Position numbers and translations under genes: made by a program. Below are positions 55,750 to 64,000 of a stretch of 64,000 nucleotides of DNA, one piece after another. This DNA is from Aeromonas caviae (GTDB lineage: Bacteria > Pseudomonadota > Gammaproteobacteria > Enterobacterales > Aeromonadaceae): NCBI RefSeq assembly GCF_000819785.1, contig NZ_CDBK01000094.1, positions 1 to 64,000 on the forward strand. Direction: 5' to 3'. The first letter of the stretch is position 1. The number at the start of each line of letters is the position of its first letter. The notes beneath the pieces were generated by a model that was given only the letters and a program-made list of their open reading frames with translations, was not told the DNA's origin and ran no database searches.

Positions 55750-55775
55750 GACTCATGGGGCCAGCCCCATGAGTC
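55750..55775 (-). repeat. Perfect 12-base hairpin between infC and rpmI
   Basis: GACTCATGGGGC and GCCCCATGAGTC are perfect complements with a 2-base spacer. There is no T-tract. It lies 46 bases before the rpmI start, in the region where E. coli carries the L20-binding translational operator. Confidence 0.7.
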
Positions 55776-55790
55776 AATTTCTTGTGGGCC

Positions 55791-56339
55791 TTAAGATTTC
55801 TTCTTGGGTGCGAGGACCATCACAGCTTGACGGCCTTCGACTTTCGGGAACGATTCGACTACGGCCAGCTCTTCCAGATCGTTCTTGACGCGCTCGAGAA
55901 CCTTGATACCAAGATCCTGGTGGGCCATTTCACGACCACGGAAGCGCAGGGTGACCTTTGCCTTGTCCCCGTCTTCCAGAAAGCGAACCAGGTTGCGTAG
56001 TTTTACCTGATAGTCGCCTTCGTCGGTGCCAGGACGGAATTTGATTTCCTTGACCTGAACGACTTTCTGCTTTTTCTTCTGTTCTTTGGTGGTCTTGCTC
56101 TTTTCGTAGAGGAATTTGCCGTAATCCATGATCCGGCAAACGGGCGGCTCAGCGTTCGGACTGATCTCGACCAGATCCACTCCTGCCTCAAGGGCCAAGT
56201 TCAGCGCATCCTGAATGGAGGTGATGCCAATGGCTTCACCATCCAGACCAGTCAGACGAACTTCTTTCAGACGGATCTCTTCATTGATCCGGTGAGCGCG
56301 GGCTTGCGGTTGCTTGCCCAGTTTTTTTCCGCCTTTTAT
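55791..56339 (-). CDS. infC: Translation initiation factor IF-3, AUA start codon
   Basis: IF-3 controls start-codon choice and keeps free 30S subunits apart. The conserved N-terminus reads [21 protein letters not shown] (compare E. coli KGGKRVQTARPNRINGEI), and the only in-frame initiator position before it is ATA at 56337-56339, preceded by GGAGGA 7 bases upstream. This gives 182 residues (E. coli 180). The C-domain has [19 protein letters not shown] and [10 protein letters not shown]. coli infC uses the rare AUU, through which IF-3 represses its own synthesis; AUA should serve the same purpose. The start follows the thrS stop by one codon and is in the thrS frame. Confidence 0.93.
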   Translation of the reverse strand: MKGGKKLGKQPQARAHRINEEIRLKEVRLTGLDGEAIGITSIQDALNLALEAGVDLVEISPNAEPPVCRIMDYGKFLYEKSKTTKEQKKKQKVVQVKEIKFRPGTDEGDYQVKLRNLVRFLEDGDKAKVTLRFRGREMAHQDLGIKVLERVKNDLEELAVVESFPKVEGRQAVMVLAPKKKS

Positions 56340-56342
56340 AGC

Positions 56343-58271
56343 TTATTCCTCCACTTTCTTTTGTCCGCGGGTCTGAACTTCCTGGGTCAACAGAGCAATC
56401 AGCTCTTCAACAGGATAAGAGCCCAGGTCAGCCCCTTTACGAGTACGCACTGCAATCTTGCCGGCTTCTACTTCTTTGTCGCCGCAGACCAGCATGAAGG
56501 GTACTCGCTTCAAAGTATGCTCGCGGATTTTAAAGCCAATCTTCTCATTTCTCAAGTCCGCTTTTGCGCGAAGGCCCGCATCATTCAATGCCTTGGCAAC
56601 TTTCACAGCATAATCGGCCTGGTTATCCGTGATATTCATGACCACGGCCTGGGTCGGCGCCAGCCAGGTCGGGAACAGACCGGCGTACTCTTCCGTCAGG
56701 ATCCCGATGAAGCGCTCCAGCGAGCCCAGAATGGCGCGGTGGATCATCACGGGGATGTGGCGCTCGTTGTCTTCGCCCACATAGGTGGCGCCAAGACGGC
56801 CCGGCAGGGCAAAGTCGAGCTGCACGGTACCACACTGCCAGGCACGATCAAGGCAATCGTGCAGGGTGAACTCGATCTTGGGACCGTAGAAAGCCCCCTC
56901 GCCCGGTTGCAGGTCGAACTTCAGGCCGTTGAGTTCCAGCGCCTCGGCCAGCGCGGCCTCCGCGCGATCCCAGGCTTCATCAGAGCCGATACGCTGCTCC
57001 GGACGGGTCGAGAGCTTGACCACGATGTTTTCGAAACCGAAGGTACCGTAGACGTCATAGACCATGCGGATGCACGCAGACACCTCTTCCATGATCTGCT
57101 CTTCGGTACAGAAGATGTGGGCGTCATCCTGGGTGAAACCCCGTACCCGCATCAGGCCGTGCAGGGAGCCTGACGGCTCGTTGCGGTGGCAGGAGCCGAA
57201 CTCGGCCATGCGCAGCGGCAGATCGCGGTAGGATTTCAAACCCTGGTTGAAAATCTGCACGTGACCCGGGCAGTTCATCGGCTTGATGGCGTACTCGCGG
57301 TTTTCGGACTGGGTGGTGAACATGGCCTGGGCGTATTTCTCCCAGTGACCTGAACGCTCCCACAGCACGCGATCCATCATGAAGGGGCCTTTCACTTCCT
57401 GATAGTCGTACTCTTTGAGCTTGCCGCGGATGAAGGTTTCCAGCTCGCGGAAAATGGTCCAACCATCGTTGTGCCAGAACACCATGCCCGGCGCTTCTTC
57501 CTGCATGTGGTACAGGTCGAGCTGCTTGCCGATCTTGCGGTGGTCGCGCTTGGCGGCCTCTTCCAGACGCTGCAAATAGGCCTTGAGCTGCTTCTTGTCA
57601 GCCCAGGCGGTGCCGTAGATGCGCTGCAGCATCTTGTTGTTGGAGTCGCCGCGCCAGTAGGCGCCGGACATCTTCTGCAACTTGAAGTGGTGGCAATGAC
57701 GCATGTTGGGCACGTGCGGGCCGCGACACATGTCGATGTACTCTTCGTGATGATAGAGACCGGGCTGGTCATCACGGGCAATATTCTGATCCAGGATCTC
57801 GACCTTGTAGGTCTCGCCACGGGCTTCGAACACGTCGCGCGCTTCCTGCCAGGAGACCTTCTTCTTGATGACGTCGTAATCCTTGGCGGCCAGCGCCAGC
57901 ATGCGCTCTTCCAGGGCAGCCAGATCTTCGTCGGTCAGGGTGCGGTCGAGATCGATGTCGTAGTAGAAACCGTTGTCGATGACGGGACCGATGGCCATCT
58001 TGGTCTGGGGCCAGAGTTGCTTGATGGCATGACCCAGCAGGTGAGCACAGGAGTGGCGCAGAATGTCCAGACCTTCTTCGTCTTTGGCGGTGATGATGGC
58101 CAGGGAGGCATCGGCTTCGATCAACTCGCAGGCATCCACCAGTTCACCGTTTACCCGACCGGCAATGCACGCCTTGGCGAGACCGGGACCGATGTCCGCG
58201 GCCACATCCATGACGGAAACGGCGTGGGCAAATTGACGTTGGCTGCCGTCAGGCAGAGTAATGATTGGCAT
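56343..58271 (-). CDS. thrS: Threonyl-tRNA synthetase
   Basis: A 642-residue enzyme, same length as E. coli ThrS. Domains: TGS (about 1-62, [13 protein letters not shown]), editing domain with [13 protein letters not shown] and a second Zn-like His/Cys set, class II catalytic core with the zinc Cys in [12 protein letters not shown] and motif 2 [15 protein letters not shown], and the C-terminal anticodon-binding domain ([20 protein letters not shown]). I chose the ATG at 58271, with AAGGA 8 bases upstream; the longer frame to 58313 would run through the leader hairpin. The leader carries two tRNA-Thr anticodon-arm mimics, as expected for autoregulation. Confidence 0.97.
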   Translation of the reverse strand: MPIITLPDGSQRQFAHAVSVMDVAADIGPGLAKACIAGRVNGELVDACELIEADASLAIITAKDEEGLDILRHSCAHLLGHAIKQLWPQTKMAIGPVIDNGFYYDIDLDRTLTDEDLAALEERMLALAAKDYDVIKKKVSWQEARDVFEARGETYKVEILDQNIARDDQPGLYHHEEYIDMCRGPHVPNMRHCHHFKLQKMSGAYWRGDSNNKMLQRIYGTAWADKKQLKAYLQRLEEAAKRDHRKIGKQLDLYHMQEEAPGMVFWHNDGWTIFRELETFIRGKLKEYDYQEVKGPFMMDRVLWERSGHWEKYAQAMFTTQSENREYAIKPMNCPGHVQIFNQGLKSYRDLPLRMAEFGSCHRNEPSGSLHGLMRVRGFTQDDAHIFCTEEQIMEEVSACIRMVYDVYGTFGFENIVVKLSTRPEQRIGSDEAWDRAEAALAEALELNGLKFDLQPGEGAFYGPKIEFTLHDCLDRAWQCGTVQLDFALPGRLGATYVGEDNERHIPVMIHRAILGSLERFIGILTEEYAGLFPTWLAPTQAVVMNITDNQADYAVKVAKALNDAGLRAKADLRNEKIGFKIREHTLKRVPFMLVCGDKEVEAGKIAVRTRKGADLGSYPVEELIALLTQEVQTRGQKKVEE

Positions 58272-58292
58272 TAGGTGTTTCCTTATACAGTG

Positions 58293-58313
58293 GTGACCCC
58301 TACCAAAGGCCAC
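58293..58313 (-). promoter_or_regulatory. thrS: thrS operator domain 2: tRNA-Thr anticodon-arm mimic (GGU)
   Basis: On the minus strand GTGGCC-T pairs with G-GGTCAC (one G-U and one closing U-G pair) around the 7-base loop UUGGUAG. Read as an anticodon loop it has U33 and the Thr anticodon GGU at 34-36, then A37. It lies 22-42 bases before the start codon, matching the place of E. coli thrS operator domain 2, where ThrRS binds and displaces the ribosome. Confidence 0.8.
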
Positions 58314-58363
58314 ATGCAGGTTGGAGAAACCCTTTCATGTCCAGCTGTTCACTCCCGAGTTTC

Positions 58364-58380
58364 ACCGTTCACAATACGGT
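58364..58380 (-). promoter_or_regulatory. thrS: thrS operator domain 4-like hairpin (UGU loop)
   Basis: ACCGT and ACGGT enclose the 7-base loop AUUGUGA, in which the anticodon position reads UGU, the other main Thr anticodon, after a U33 equivalent. It lies 93-109 bases before the start codon. In E. coli a second stem-loop in this region contacts the other subunit of the ThrRS dimer. Confidence 0.7.
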
Positions 58381-58395
58381 TGGTACACGGCAGTG

Positions 58396-58415
58396 GCACA
58401 CCATATGGCGTGTGC
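58396..58415 (-). repeat. Further hairpin in the thrS leader
   Basis: GCACAC and GTGTGC pair around an 8-base insert that is itself CATATG-like. It lies about 15 bases upstream of the domain 4-like hairpin. Its role is unknown; it may fold the leader or mark the promoter side. Confidence 0.5.
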
Positions 58416-58593
58416 AAGGCCATCCATTGAGAGGTACAGCGGGGGATTGTATCAGACGCGACAACCCAGACAAGCTGTCTTGGCGATTTTGCATACCGCT
58501 TAAGCGCGGGTGTCAACCTGTCCTACTTGCGAGGGCGCCCTTCTGCTGCCATACCCTGTACCAGATTGAGGCGTCAGCCAAAGCAAGGAGAGC

Positions 58594-58809
58594 ATGATGT
58601 ACACCTACGATATTTCATTTCCGGAGCATGCAGAAAAGCTGGTTCATCCGGATCACCTTCTCACGACTCACTGTCCCGTCCATATCGGTGAGCTGGTGAT
58701 CCTGGGTGATGGCAGCAAGCGGGAGGTATGCAGCATCGTCCACAGTGCCGAGCGCAGTACCCTCTATGTCACGGACGTGACGCCCGGCAAAGTCACCGCC
58801 AGCCGTTGA
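58594..58809 (+). CDS. Small protein of unknown function
   Basis: I do not recognise this 71-residue protein. It has no membrane segment; the sequence ISFPEHAEKLVHPDHLLTTH, then ELVILGDGSKREVCSIVHS, looks like a small beta-rich domain. AAGGAG lies 3 bases before the first ATG and 6 before a second, so the real start may be 58597. It ends only 3 bases from the stop of the convergent Sel1-repeat gene. Its upstream region overlaps the thrS leader on the other strand. Confidence 0.65.
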   Translation: MMYTYDISFPEHAEKLVHPDHLLTTHCPVHIGELVILGDGSKREVCSIVHSAERSTLYVTDVTPGKVTASR

Positions 58810-58812
58810 TCC

Positions 58813-59403
58813 CTAACCGGCGTTCAGAAAAGAGTGGCCATTGAAATCGAAGGCGCTGCGTCCCTCCTCGGCCAGCGCCATCTCCTGCAATACCTGTAGT
58901 GCCATCTTGTTGCCCTTTTGCGAGGCCTGATAGAGCCACTGCTTCGCCTCGGCCAGTTCAACCCGCCCGTTGACCCCCATCAGGTGCAGGATGCCCACCT
59001 TCAGCATGGCGGGCACATCACCGTTCCTGGCTGCCAGCTCCATCCAGCGAAACGCCTCGTGCAGATCCCGCTTCACCCCGGCCCCGCGCAGATAGACCTC
59101 TCCCAGCCGATACTGGCCGAAAGCGTCCCCCGCCTGCGCAGCCTGACGATAGAGTCGGATGGCGCGATCCATATCCTGCTCGCTCCCCTGCCCCACTTCA
59201 TGGCTCCAACCCATCAGCGCCTGTGCCCGTGGCTGGCCCTGCTCCGCCAGGGGCGACCAGATCCGGGTCGCCTCATCAAAGTGCCCTGTCCGCCAGGCGC
59301 GGTTGGCCGCCGCCAGCTCCTGCTCGGTGGAGAGCGGGATCAGACGCCAGATGACCAGCGCAATGAGGGCGATGAAGAGCCAGCGGGCGGTAGTAGGTTG
59401 CAT
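58813..59403 (-). CDS. Sel1-repeat (TPR-like) membrane-anchored protein
   Basis: A 196-residue protein with an N-terminal transmembrane segment (about residues 7-24) and at least three Sel1-like repeats between residues 55 and 175 (ALMGWSHEVGQG; GQYRLGEVYLRGAGV; AMLKVGILHLMGVNG). Sel1 repeats form alpha-solenoids for protein contacts, often in envelope or signalling proteins. GGAAAATGTC lies before the ATG. A perfect inverted repeat (59427-59450) precedes it. The partner is unknown. Confidence 0.85.
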   Translation of the reverse strand: MQPTTARWLFIALIALVIWRLIPLSTEQELAAANRAWRTGHFDEATRIWSPLAEQGQPRAQALMGWSHEVGQGSEQDMDRAIRLYRQAAQAGDAFGQYRLGEVYLRGAGVKRDLHEAFRWMELAARNGDVPAMLKVGILHLMGVNGRVELAEAKQWLYQASQKGNKMALQVLQEMALAEEGRSAFDFNGHSFLNAG

Positions 59404-59426
59404 GACATTTTCCGTGATCTGGTTCG

Positions 59427-59450
59427 CATTTCGTCTATGTAAACGAAATG
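59427..59450 (-). promoter_or_regulatory. Inverted repeat upstream of the Sel1-repeat gene
   Basis: CATTTCGT and ACGAAATG are perfect 8-base arms with an 8-base spacer, 24 bases before the Sel1-repeat start codon. This is the size and place of a dimeric repressor or activator site; the regulator is unknown. Confidence 0.45.
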
Positions 59451-59546
59451 TAGCAACAGATCAAGCAGGAGATCACCCGGGTTCACCCTCTTTCATGGGG
59501 TCGCTCTTTGCGAACTTGCAGTTTAACGGGCTACACAGCAAAATAA

Positions 59547-59562
59547 CTGTATATATAAACAG
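59547..59562 (+). promoter_or_regulatory. LexA (SOS) box before the radical SAM gene
   Basis: CTGT-ATATATAA-ACAG matches the gammaproteobacterial LexA consensus CTGT-N8-ACAG with an AT-rich centre. It ends 15 bases before the start codon, overlapping the likely transcription start. Confidence 0.82.
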
Positions 59563-59577
59563 TGCATTGGTGATGTG

Positions 59578-60633
59578 ATGGCAGGACGAGGCGCGAACCA
59601 CAATGTCGAGCACCGCTTCAGCGGCCCGCAAATCGAAACCGTTGACGACGGCTGGAGTCAGAGCGACTGGGACGCGGCATTTGCCGCCAGCGCTCCCCGC
59701 ACCGAGGTGACGGAGATCAGCGCCCGCAGCATCATCAGCTACAACGATTCGCCGGATCTTCCCTTCGGTCGCTCCATCAATCCCTATCAGGGGTGCGAGC
59801 ATGGCTGCATCTACTGCTATGCCAGACCCAGCCACGCCTACCTTGAGCTCTCCCCCGGGCTGGATTTCGAGAGCAAGCTGTTTGCCAAAATCAATGCTGC
59901 CGAGCTGCTGCGACGGGAGTTTGCCAAGCCAGCCTATCAGCCGCAAACCATCGTGCTGGGGGCCAATACCGATCCCTATCAACCCATCGAGCACCACTAT
60001 CGCCTGACTCGCGAACTCCTGACGGTGATGCTGGCTCATCGCCATCCGGTAGGGCTCATCACCAAGAGCGCCATGATCCTGCGCGACCTCGATCTGCTGA
60101 CCGAGCTGGCCCGAGAAGGGTTATGCCAGGTGATGGTGTCGGTCACCACCCTCAATGACACGCTGAGGCGACAGCTGGAGCCCAGGGCCAGCACGGGGGT
60201 TGGTCGGATCAAGGTGATCGAACGACTGGCCAAGGCCGGTGTGCCGGTCGGGGTGCTGGCGGCCCCCATGATCCCCAGGCTCAACGAGCCGGAACTGGAA
60301 CAGATCATCAAGGCCGCCGTCGACGCCGGGGCGGGCTGTGCGGATTACATCTTGCTGAGATTGCCCCACGAGCTCACCACCCTCTTTTGCGACTGGCTCG
60401 ATACGCACTATCCCGGCCAGAAAGAGGCGATCCTCAACCAGCTGCGGGCAAGCCGGGGTGGCGCACTCAACAGCGCCACCTTTGGCAGCCGCATGCGAGG
60501 TGAAGGGCTGTTTGCCGACCTGCTCGCCCAGCGCTTTCGCCTGATCAGCAGGCGGCTGCAACTGGGCAAGCGCCATATTGCACTCAATACAGCCGACTTC
60601 ATCCGCCCGGGCGAGCAGCTGCGTCTGTTCTGA
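59578..60633 (+). CDS. PA0069-family radical SAM protein (SPL-like)
   Basis: A 351-residue radical SAM protein with CEHGCIYC at residues 73-80, that is CxxxCxxC with Cys73, 77 and 80 for the [4Fe-4S] cluster. Nearby INPYQGC and YARPSHAYLELSPGLDFESK are characteristic of the PA0069/Rv2578c group, distant relatives of spore photoproduct lyase. TDPYQPIE and LTKSA-like SAM-contact stretches follow (here VGLITKSAMILRDLDLL). The enzymatic substrate is unknown. The adjoining GTG at 59575 could also start it. A canonical LexA box directly upstream suggests a DNA-damage role. Confidence 0.9.
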   Translation: MAGRGANHNVEHRFSGPQIETVDDGWSQSDWDAAFAASAPRTEVTEISARSIISYNDSPDLPFGRSINPYQGCEHGCIYCYARPSHAYLELSPGLDFESKLFAKINAAELLRREFAKPAYQPQTIVLGANTDPYQPIEHHYRLTRELLTVMLAHRHPVGLITKSAMILRDLDLLTELAREGLCQVMVSVTTLNDTLRRQLEPRASTGVGRIKVIERLAKAGVPVGVLAAPMIPRLNEPELEQIIKAAVDAGAGCADYILLRLPHELTTLFCDWLDTHYPGQKEAILNQLRASRGGALNSATFGSRMRGEGLFADLLAQRFRLISRRLQLGKRHIALNTADFIRPGEQLRLF

Positions 60634-60639
60634 GCGCCG

Positions 60640-60813
60640 TCAGCCCCGTGGTCTCGGCGGGCAGCTCCCCGCTGGATGGCGCTGTGCAATCAGCTCCGCA
60701 GGCAGGCGGGATGGCTCGTGCGCCACCTCCTCCTCATACACCCTAAGGCGCGCCTTCTCCTGCCCTCCCCACATCCGGCTCCACCAGATCTCCCACATTA
60801 CCCAGCTCGTCAT
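60640..60813 (-). CDS. Possible small tryptophan-rich protein
   Basis: A 57-residue frame beginning MTSWVMWEIWWSRMWGGQEK and continuing RLRVYEEEVAHEP. It has AGGAG 7 bases before the ATG, which is what lifts it above the many accidental frames in this GC-rich DNA. It lies tail-to-tail with the radical SAM gene and upstream of nothing obvious. I do not recognise a family. It could be a real small gene or chance. Confidence 0.4.
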   Translation of the reverse strand: MTSWVMWEIWWSRMWGGQEKARLRVYEEEVAHEPSRLPAELIAQRHPAGSCPPRPRG

Positions 60814-61064
60814 AACAGTGCTCCTGGCAAGCGATGCCTGCCTCTGTGGTGGCCTCATTCAACGCAGGCAGCATGGCTGGCAGTCATGACAGGGCCATGA
60901 CAGCCGAGTGAAGGAATCATGTTGATGCGATGGGGTCAACCCTGCATATCAGGAAGATGACGCCGTGGCAGGCAGGGCTGCATGCACGGCAGACGGAGCC
61001 GGGCACCAGAGAAGAGAGCGCCAGAGCAAGCACAAGGACGGGGAGAGCCTGCGGTGAGGCGGAC
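60814..61064. other. Non-coding gap before the gyrA terminator
   Basis: About 250 bases with no credible gene, and no clear promoter or repeat beyond short GC-rich stems. Confidence 0.5.
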
Positions 61065-61097
61065 AAAAAAAGAGCGACCATCAAGGTCGCTCTTTTG
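61065..61097 (-). terminator. gyrA terminator
   Basis: AGAGCGACC and GGTCGCTCT pair around a 5-base loop; on the minus strand the stem is followed by seven T residues. It begins 20 bases after the gyrA stop. Confidence 0.88.
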
Positions 61098-61117
61098 CAC
61101 CGGACAAAGGGGGACGA

Positions 61118-63865
61118 TTACTCGTCGCTCGCCTCTCCGGTATCGACGGCGCCAGCGTCCGCTGCGGTGTCGGTGCCTTCAGACACCTCCCCTTCAACAG
61201 CCAGGGCCTCGGTTTCCTCTTCGTCGCTCTCGGCAACGCGCTGCAGGCCAACCACGGTCTCGTCTTCACCGGTACGGATCAGACGCACACCGCCGGTGTT
61301 GCGGCCGATGACGCTCACCTCGGACACCCGGGTACGAACCAGGGTACCGCCGTTGGTGATCAGCATGATCTGGTCGGTATCTTCGACCTGGATCGCATCG
61401 ATCACCTTGCCGTTGCGCTCATCCACCTTGATGGAGATGACGCCCTGGGTACCACGGCTCTTGGTCGGGTACTCGTCCAGCGCGGTGCGCTTGCCGTAAC
61501 CGTTCTCGGTAGCGGTGAGGATGGCACCATCACCACGGGGCACGATGAGGGAGACCACCTTGTCACCGGCGCCCAGCTTGATGCCGCGCACGCCAGCAGC
61601 GGTACGACCCATGGGACGTACGCCCTTGAAGGTGCCCTTGCTTTCGGTGCCTTCGCCGTTGTCGCTGCCGTCATCGTCGTTGCCGGCGTCGTCATCGGTG
61701 TCGACCTCGTCAGTGGCATCGGCATCGGCGCGACCGCTGCCTTCCGCGAAGCGAACCACCTTGCCCGCATCGGAGAAAAGCATGATCTCGTTGCTGCCGT
61801 CGGTGATGTCCACCCCGATCAGCTCATCACCCTCTTTGAGGTTGATGGCACGGATACCGGAGGAGAGCGGACGGCTGAAGTCGGACAGGCTGGTCTTCTT
61901 CACGGTGCCGTTGGCGGTGGCGAAGAAGACATACTTGTCGGCGTCATATTCTTTCACCGGCAGGATGGCGGTGATGCGCTCACCCTCATCCAGCGGCAGC
62001 AGATTGATGATCGGACGACCGCGGGCGCCACGGGACGCTTCCGGCAGCTGGTACACCTTGAGCCAGTAGACCTTGCCACGGGTGGAGAAGCACAGAATGG
62101 TGTCGTGGGTGTTGGCCACCAGCAGACGCTCCACAAAGTCCTCTTCCTTGATCCGGGTGGCCGACTTGCCACGACCACCGCGGCGTTGGGCCTCGTAGTC
62201 CGAGAGCGGCTGATACTTCACATAGCCCTGGTGAGACAAGGTAACGACCACGTCTTCCGGGGTGATCAGATCTTCGATGTTGATCTCGGCACTGGACATG
62301 CTGATCTCGGTGCGACGCTCGTCGCCGTACTGCTCGCGCACGGCCAGCAGCTCGTCACGGATCACTTCCATCAGGCGTTCCGGGCTTGCCAGGATGTGCA
62401 GCAGCTCGGCGATGAGATCCAGCAGAGATTGGTACTCTTCCAGGATCTTCTCGTGCTCGAGGCCGGTCAGCTTGTGCAGACGCAGGTCAAGGATGGCCTG
62501 GGCCTGGATCTCTGTCAGGAAGTACTGCCCTTCACGGATGCCGAACTCCGGCTCCAGCCACTCGGGGCGAGCCGCGTCGTCGCCCGCTTTTTCCAGCATG
62601 GCGGCCACGTTGCCGAGCTCCCAGCCCTTGGCTACCAGGGCGGCTTTCGCATCCGCCGGGGTCGCACTGTGGCGAATGAGCTCGATGATGGGGTCGATGT
62701 TGGCCAATGCCACCGCCAACCCTTCCAGGATATGCGCCCGATCCCGCGCCTTGCGCAGCTCGAACACGGTCCGGCGGGTCACCACTTCACGGCGGTGCAG
62801 CAGGAAGGCATCCAGGATCTCTTTGAGGTTCATCACCTTGGGCTGGTTGTTGTCCAGCGCCACCATGTTGATGCCGAACGTGGTCTGCATCTGGGTGTGC
62901 TTGTAGAGATTGTTCAGCACAATCTCGCCGGACTCGCCGCGCTTGATCTCGATGACGATGCGCATGCCGTCCTTGTCGGACTCATCGCGCAGGGCGCTGA
63001 TGCCCTCGATTTTCTTCTCTTTGACCAGCTCGGCGATCTTCTCGATCAGGCGAGCCTTGTTCACCTGATAGGGGATCTCGTGGACGATGATGGTCTCGCG
63101 ACTGGTCTTCTCGTCCACCTCCACTTCAGCCTTGGCCCGCACATAGACGGAGCCGCGACCGGTACGGTACGCCTGCACGATGCCGGAACGACCGTTGATG
63201 ATGCCGCCGGTGGGGAAATCCGGGCCGGTGACATGGGTCATCAGCTCGTCAATGGTGAGGTCGCCGTTTTCGATCAGCGCCAGGCAACCGTTGACAATCT
63301 CGGTGAGGTTGTGAGGCGGGATGTTGGTCGCCATGCCCACCGCGATACCGGAGGAGCCGTTGACCAGCAAGGTGGGGACCTTGGTGGGCATGACAGCCGG
63401 GATCATCTCGGTGCCGTCGTAGTTAGGCACCCAGTCCACGGTCTCTTTGTCCAGATCGGCCAGCAGCTCGTGGGAGATGCGCGCCATCCGCACTTCGGTG
63501 TAACGCATGGCCGCGGCGTTGTCGCCGTCCACCGAACCGAAGTTGCCCTGACCGTCGACCAGCATGTAGCGCATGGAGAAATCCTGCGCCATGCGGACGA
63601 TGGTGTCATACACGGCGCTGTCGCCGTGCGGGTGATATTTACCGATTACGTCACCGACCACACGGGCCGATTTTTTATAGGGCTTGTTCCAGTCGTTCCC
63701 CAGCTCGTTCATTGCATACAGAACGCGGCGGTGAACCGGTTTCAAGCCATCACGCACATCCGGCAGAGCTCGTCCTACGATCACGCTCATGGCGTAATCC
63801 AGATAGGAACTCTTGAGCTCTTCTTCGATGTTGACCGGCGTGATCTCTCTGGCCAGATCGCTCAT
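61118..63865 (-). CDS. gyrA: DNA gyrase subunit A
   Basis: GyrA cuts and rejoins DNA in the A2B2 gyrase that introduces negative supercoils. The 915-residue protein (E. coli 875) has catalytic Tyr122 in AMRYTEVRM. The quinolone region reads [13 protein letters not shown] with Ser83 and Asp87, the susceptible forms. The C-terminal wrapping domain has the GyrA box [10 protein letters not shown]. Unlike E. coli, an Asp-rich insertion lies at about residues 708-745 (start [14 protein letters not shown]), and the tail is long and acidic. It stands alone, with a terminator behind it and a divergent promoter-like element on its upstream side. Confidence 0.97.
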   Translation of the reverse strand: MSDLAREITPVNIEEELKSSYLDYAMSVIVGRALPDVRDGLKPVHRRVLYAMNELGNDWNKPYKKSARVVGDVIGKYHPHGDSAVYDTIVRMAQDFSMRYMLVDGQGNFGSVDGDNAAAMRYTEVRMARISHELLADLDKETVDWVPNYDGTEMIPAVMPTKVPTLLVNGSSGIAVGMATNIPPHNLTEIVNGCLALIENGDLTIDELMTHVTGPDFPTGGIINGRSGIVQAYRTGRGSVYVRAKAEVEVDEKTSRETIIVHEIPYQVNKARLIEKIAELVKEKKIEGISALRDESDKDGMRIVIEIKRGESGEIVLNNLYKHTQMQTTFGINMVALDNNQPKVMNLKEILDAFLLHRREVVTRRTVFELRKARDRAHILEGLAVALANIDPIIELIRHSATPADAKAALVAKGWELGNVAAMLEKAGDDAARPEWLEPEFGIREGQYFLTEIQAQAILDLRLHKLTGLEHEKILEEYQSLLDLIAELLHILASPERLMEVIRDELLAVREQYGDERRTEISMSSAEINIEDLITPEDVVVTLSHQGYVKYQPLSDYEAQRRGGRGKSATRIKEEDFVERLLVANTHDTILCFSTRGKVYWLKVYQLPEASRGARGRPIINLLPLDEGERITAILPVKEYDADKYVFFATANGTVKKTSLSDFSRPLSSGIRAINLKEGDELIGVDITDGSNEIMLFSDAGKVVRFAEGSGRADADATDEVDTDDDAGNDDDGSDNGEGTESKGTFKGVRPMGRTAAGVRGIKLGAGDKVVSLIVPRGDGAILTATENGYGKRTALDEYPTKSRGTQGVISIKVDERNGKVIDAIQVEDTDQIMLITNGGTLVRTRVSEVSVIGRNTGGVRLIRTGEDETVVGLQRVAESDEEETEALAVEGEVSEGTDTAADAGAVDTGEASDE

Positions 63866-63992
63866 AGAAAGCCTTAATCCCTAATTAGTTGTTCTTTGGC
63901 TTAAACAGCGCGACATGGTAACACACTGAGCCAAATACATTAAGCCACAAATCCGATGAGCACATCGGGCTGGTGCGACGAGGTCGCTCCGT

Positions 63993-63998
63993 TATAAT
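63993..63998 (+). promoter_or_regulatory. Promoter -10 box at the right edge
   Basis: A perfect TATAAT on the plus strand lies three bases from the window end, divergent from gyrA. In E. coli the divergent neighbour is ubiG, so it may start that gene outside the window. No good -35 box is visible. Confidence 0.45.
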
Positions 63999-64000
63999 GC

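Noticed and set aside
55791-56198. infC starting at the internal TTG
   Set aside because: This would remove the conserved IF-3 N-terminal domain; the full-length frame from the ATA start agrees with E. coli IF-3 over its whole length.

Overview
The window is a contiguous piece of a gammaproteobacterial chromosome with G+C well above 50 percent, dense coding and no sign of insertion sequences, prophage, CRISPR, tRNA or rRNA genes. Gene content and order fit Aeromonas or a close relative. Blocks shared with E. coli are the ycbZ-type Lon gene, fabA and rmf; zapC/pyrD; fnr/uspE/ttcA; and thrS-infC-rpmI-rplT-pheS-pheT-ihfA. They are joined to genes E. coli lacks: the cbb3 oxidase cluster ccoNOQP with its maturation genes, the 180-kDa-type NAD glutamate dehydrogenase, and a GlyGly-CTERM protein. 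The genus is inferred from gene content, not from a search.

Layout. 1-3.0 kb: Lon-like protease, fabA (with FadR and FabR sites) and rmf. 3.1-9.2 kb: a minus-strand DUF3466 GlyGly-CTERM protein with the ABC-F ATPase uup, a small glutaredoxin-like protein and the rRNA methyltransferase rlmKL. 9.5-16.0 kb: zapC, pyrD and gdhB. 16.3-23.1 kb: a DUF2835 protein, pepN, prc, proQ, msrC and a small membrane-anchored protein. 23.4-33.6 kb (plus strand): microaerobic respiration, with ccoNOQP, ccoH, ccoI, ccoS, a TauE/SafE-like protein and fnr (with a perfect FNR box at its own promoter), then uspE and ttcA. 33.6-35.1 kb: two poorly known envelope proteins. 35.4-42.2 kb: a glutathione S-transferase and the complete ribose operon rbsDACBKR with a CRP-like site and a LacI-family operator.

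42.2-51.1 kb is the most accessory-looking part. Six minus-strand genes lie almost end to end: a BvgS-like hybrid kinase, a response regulator with a degenerate EAL-like tail, a GNAT acetyltransferase, the sirtuin cobB, a cysteine-free SUOX-like periplasmic protein and a GGDEF protein with a second degenerate EAL-like domain. This arrangement suggests an unusual signalling locus combining phosphorelay, lysine acylation and cyclic-di-GMP.

51.1-58.6 kb is the translation cluster (ihfA, pheT, pheS, rplT, rpmI, infC, thrS). It is rich in RNA-level control: two tRNA-Thr anticodon-arm mimics before thrS, an AUA start codon for infC, a strong hairpin before rpmI, and competing hairpins before pheS. 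58.6-64.0 kb holds two small proteins, a radical SAM protein directly behind a canonical LexA box, a possible 57-residue ORF, and gyrA (quinolone-sensitive residues, acidic insertion in the C-terminal domain). The right edge ends in a divergent promoter-like -10 box.
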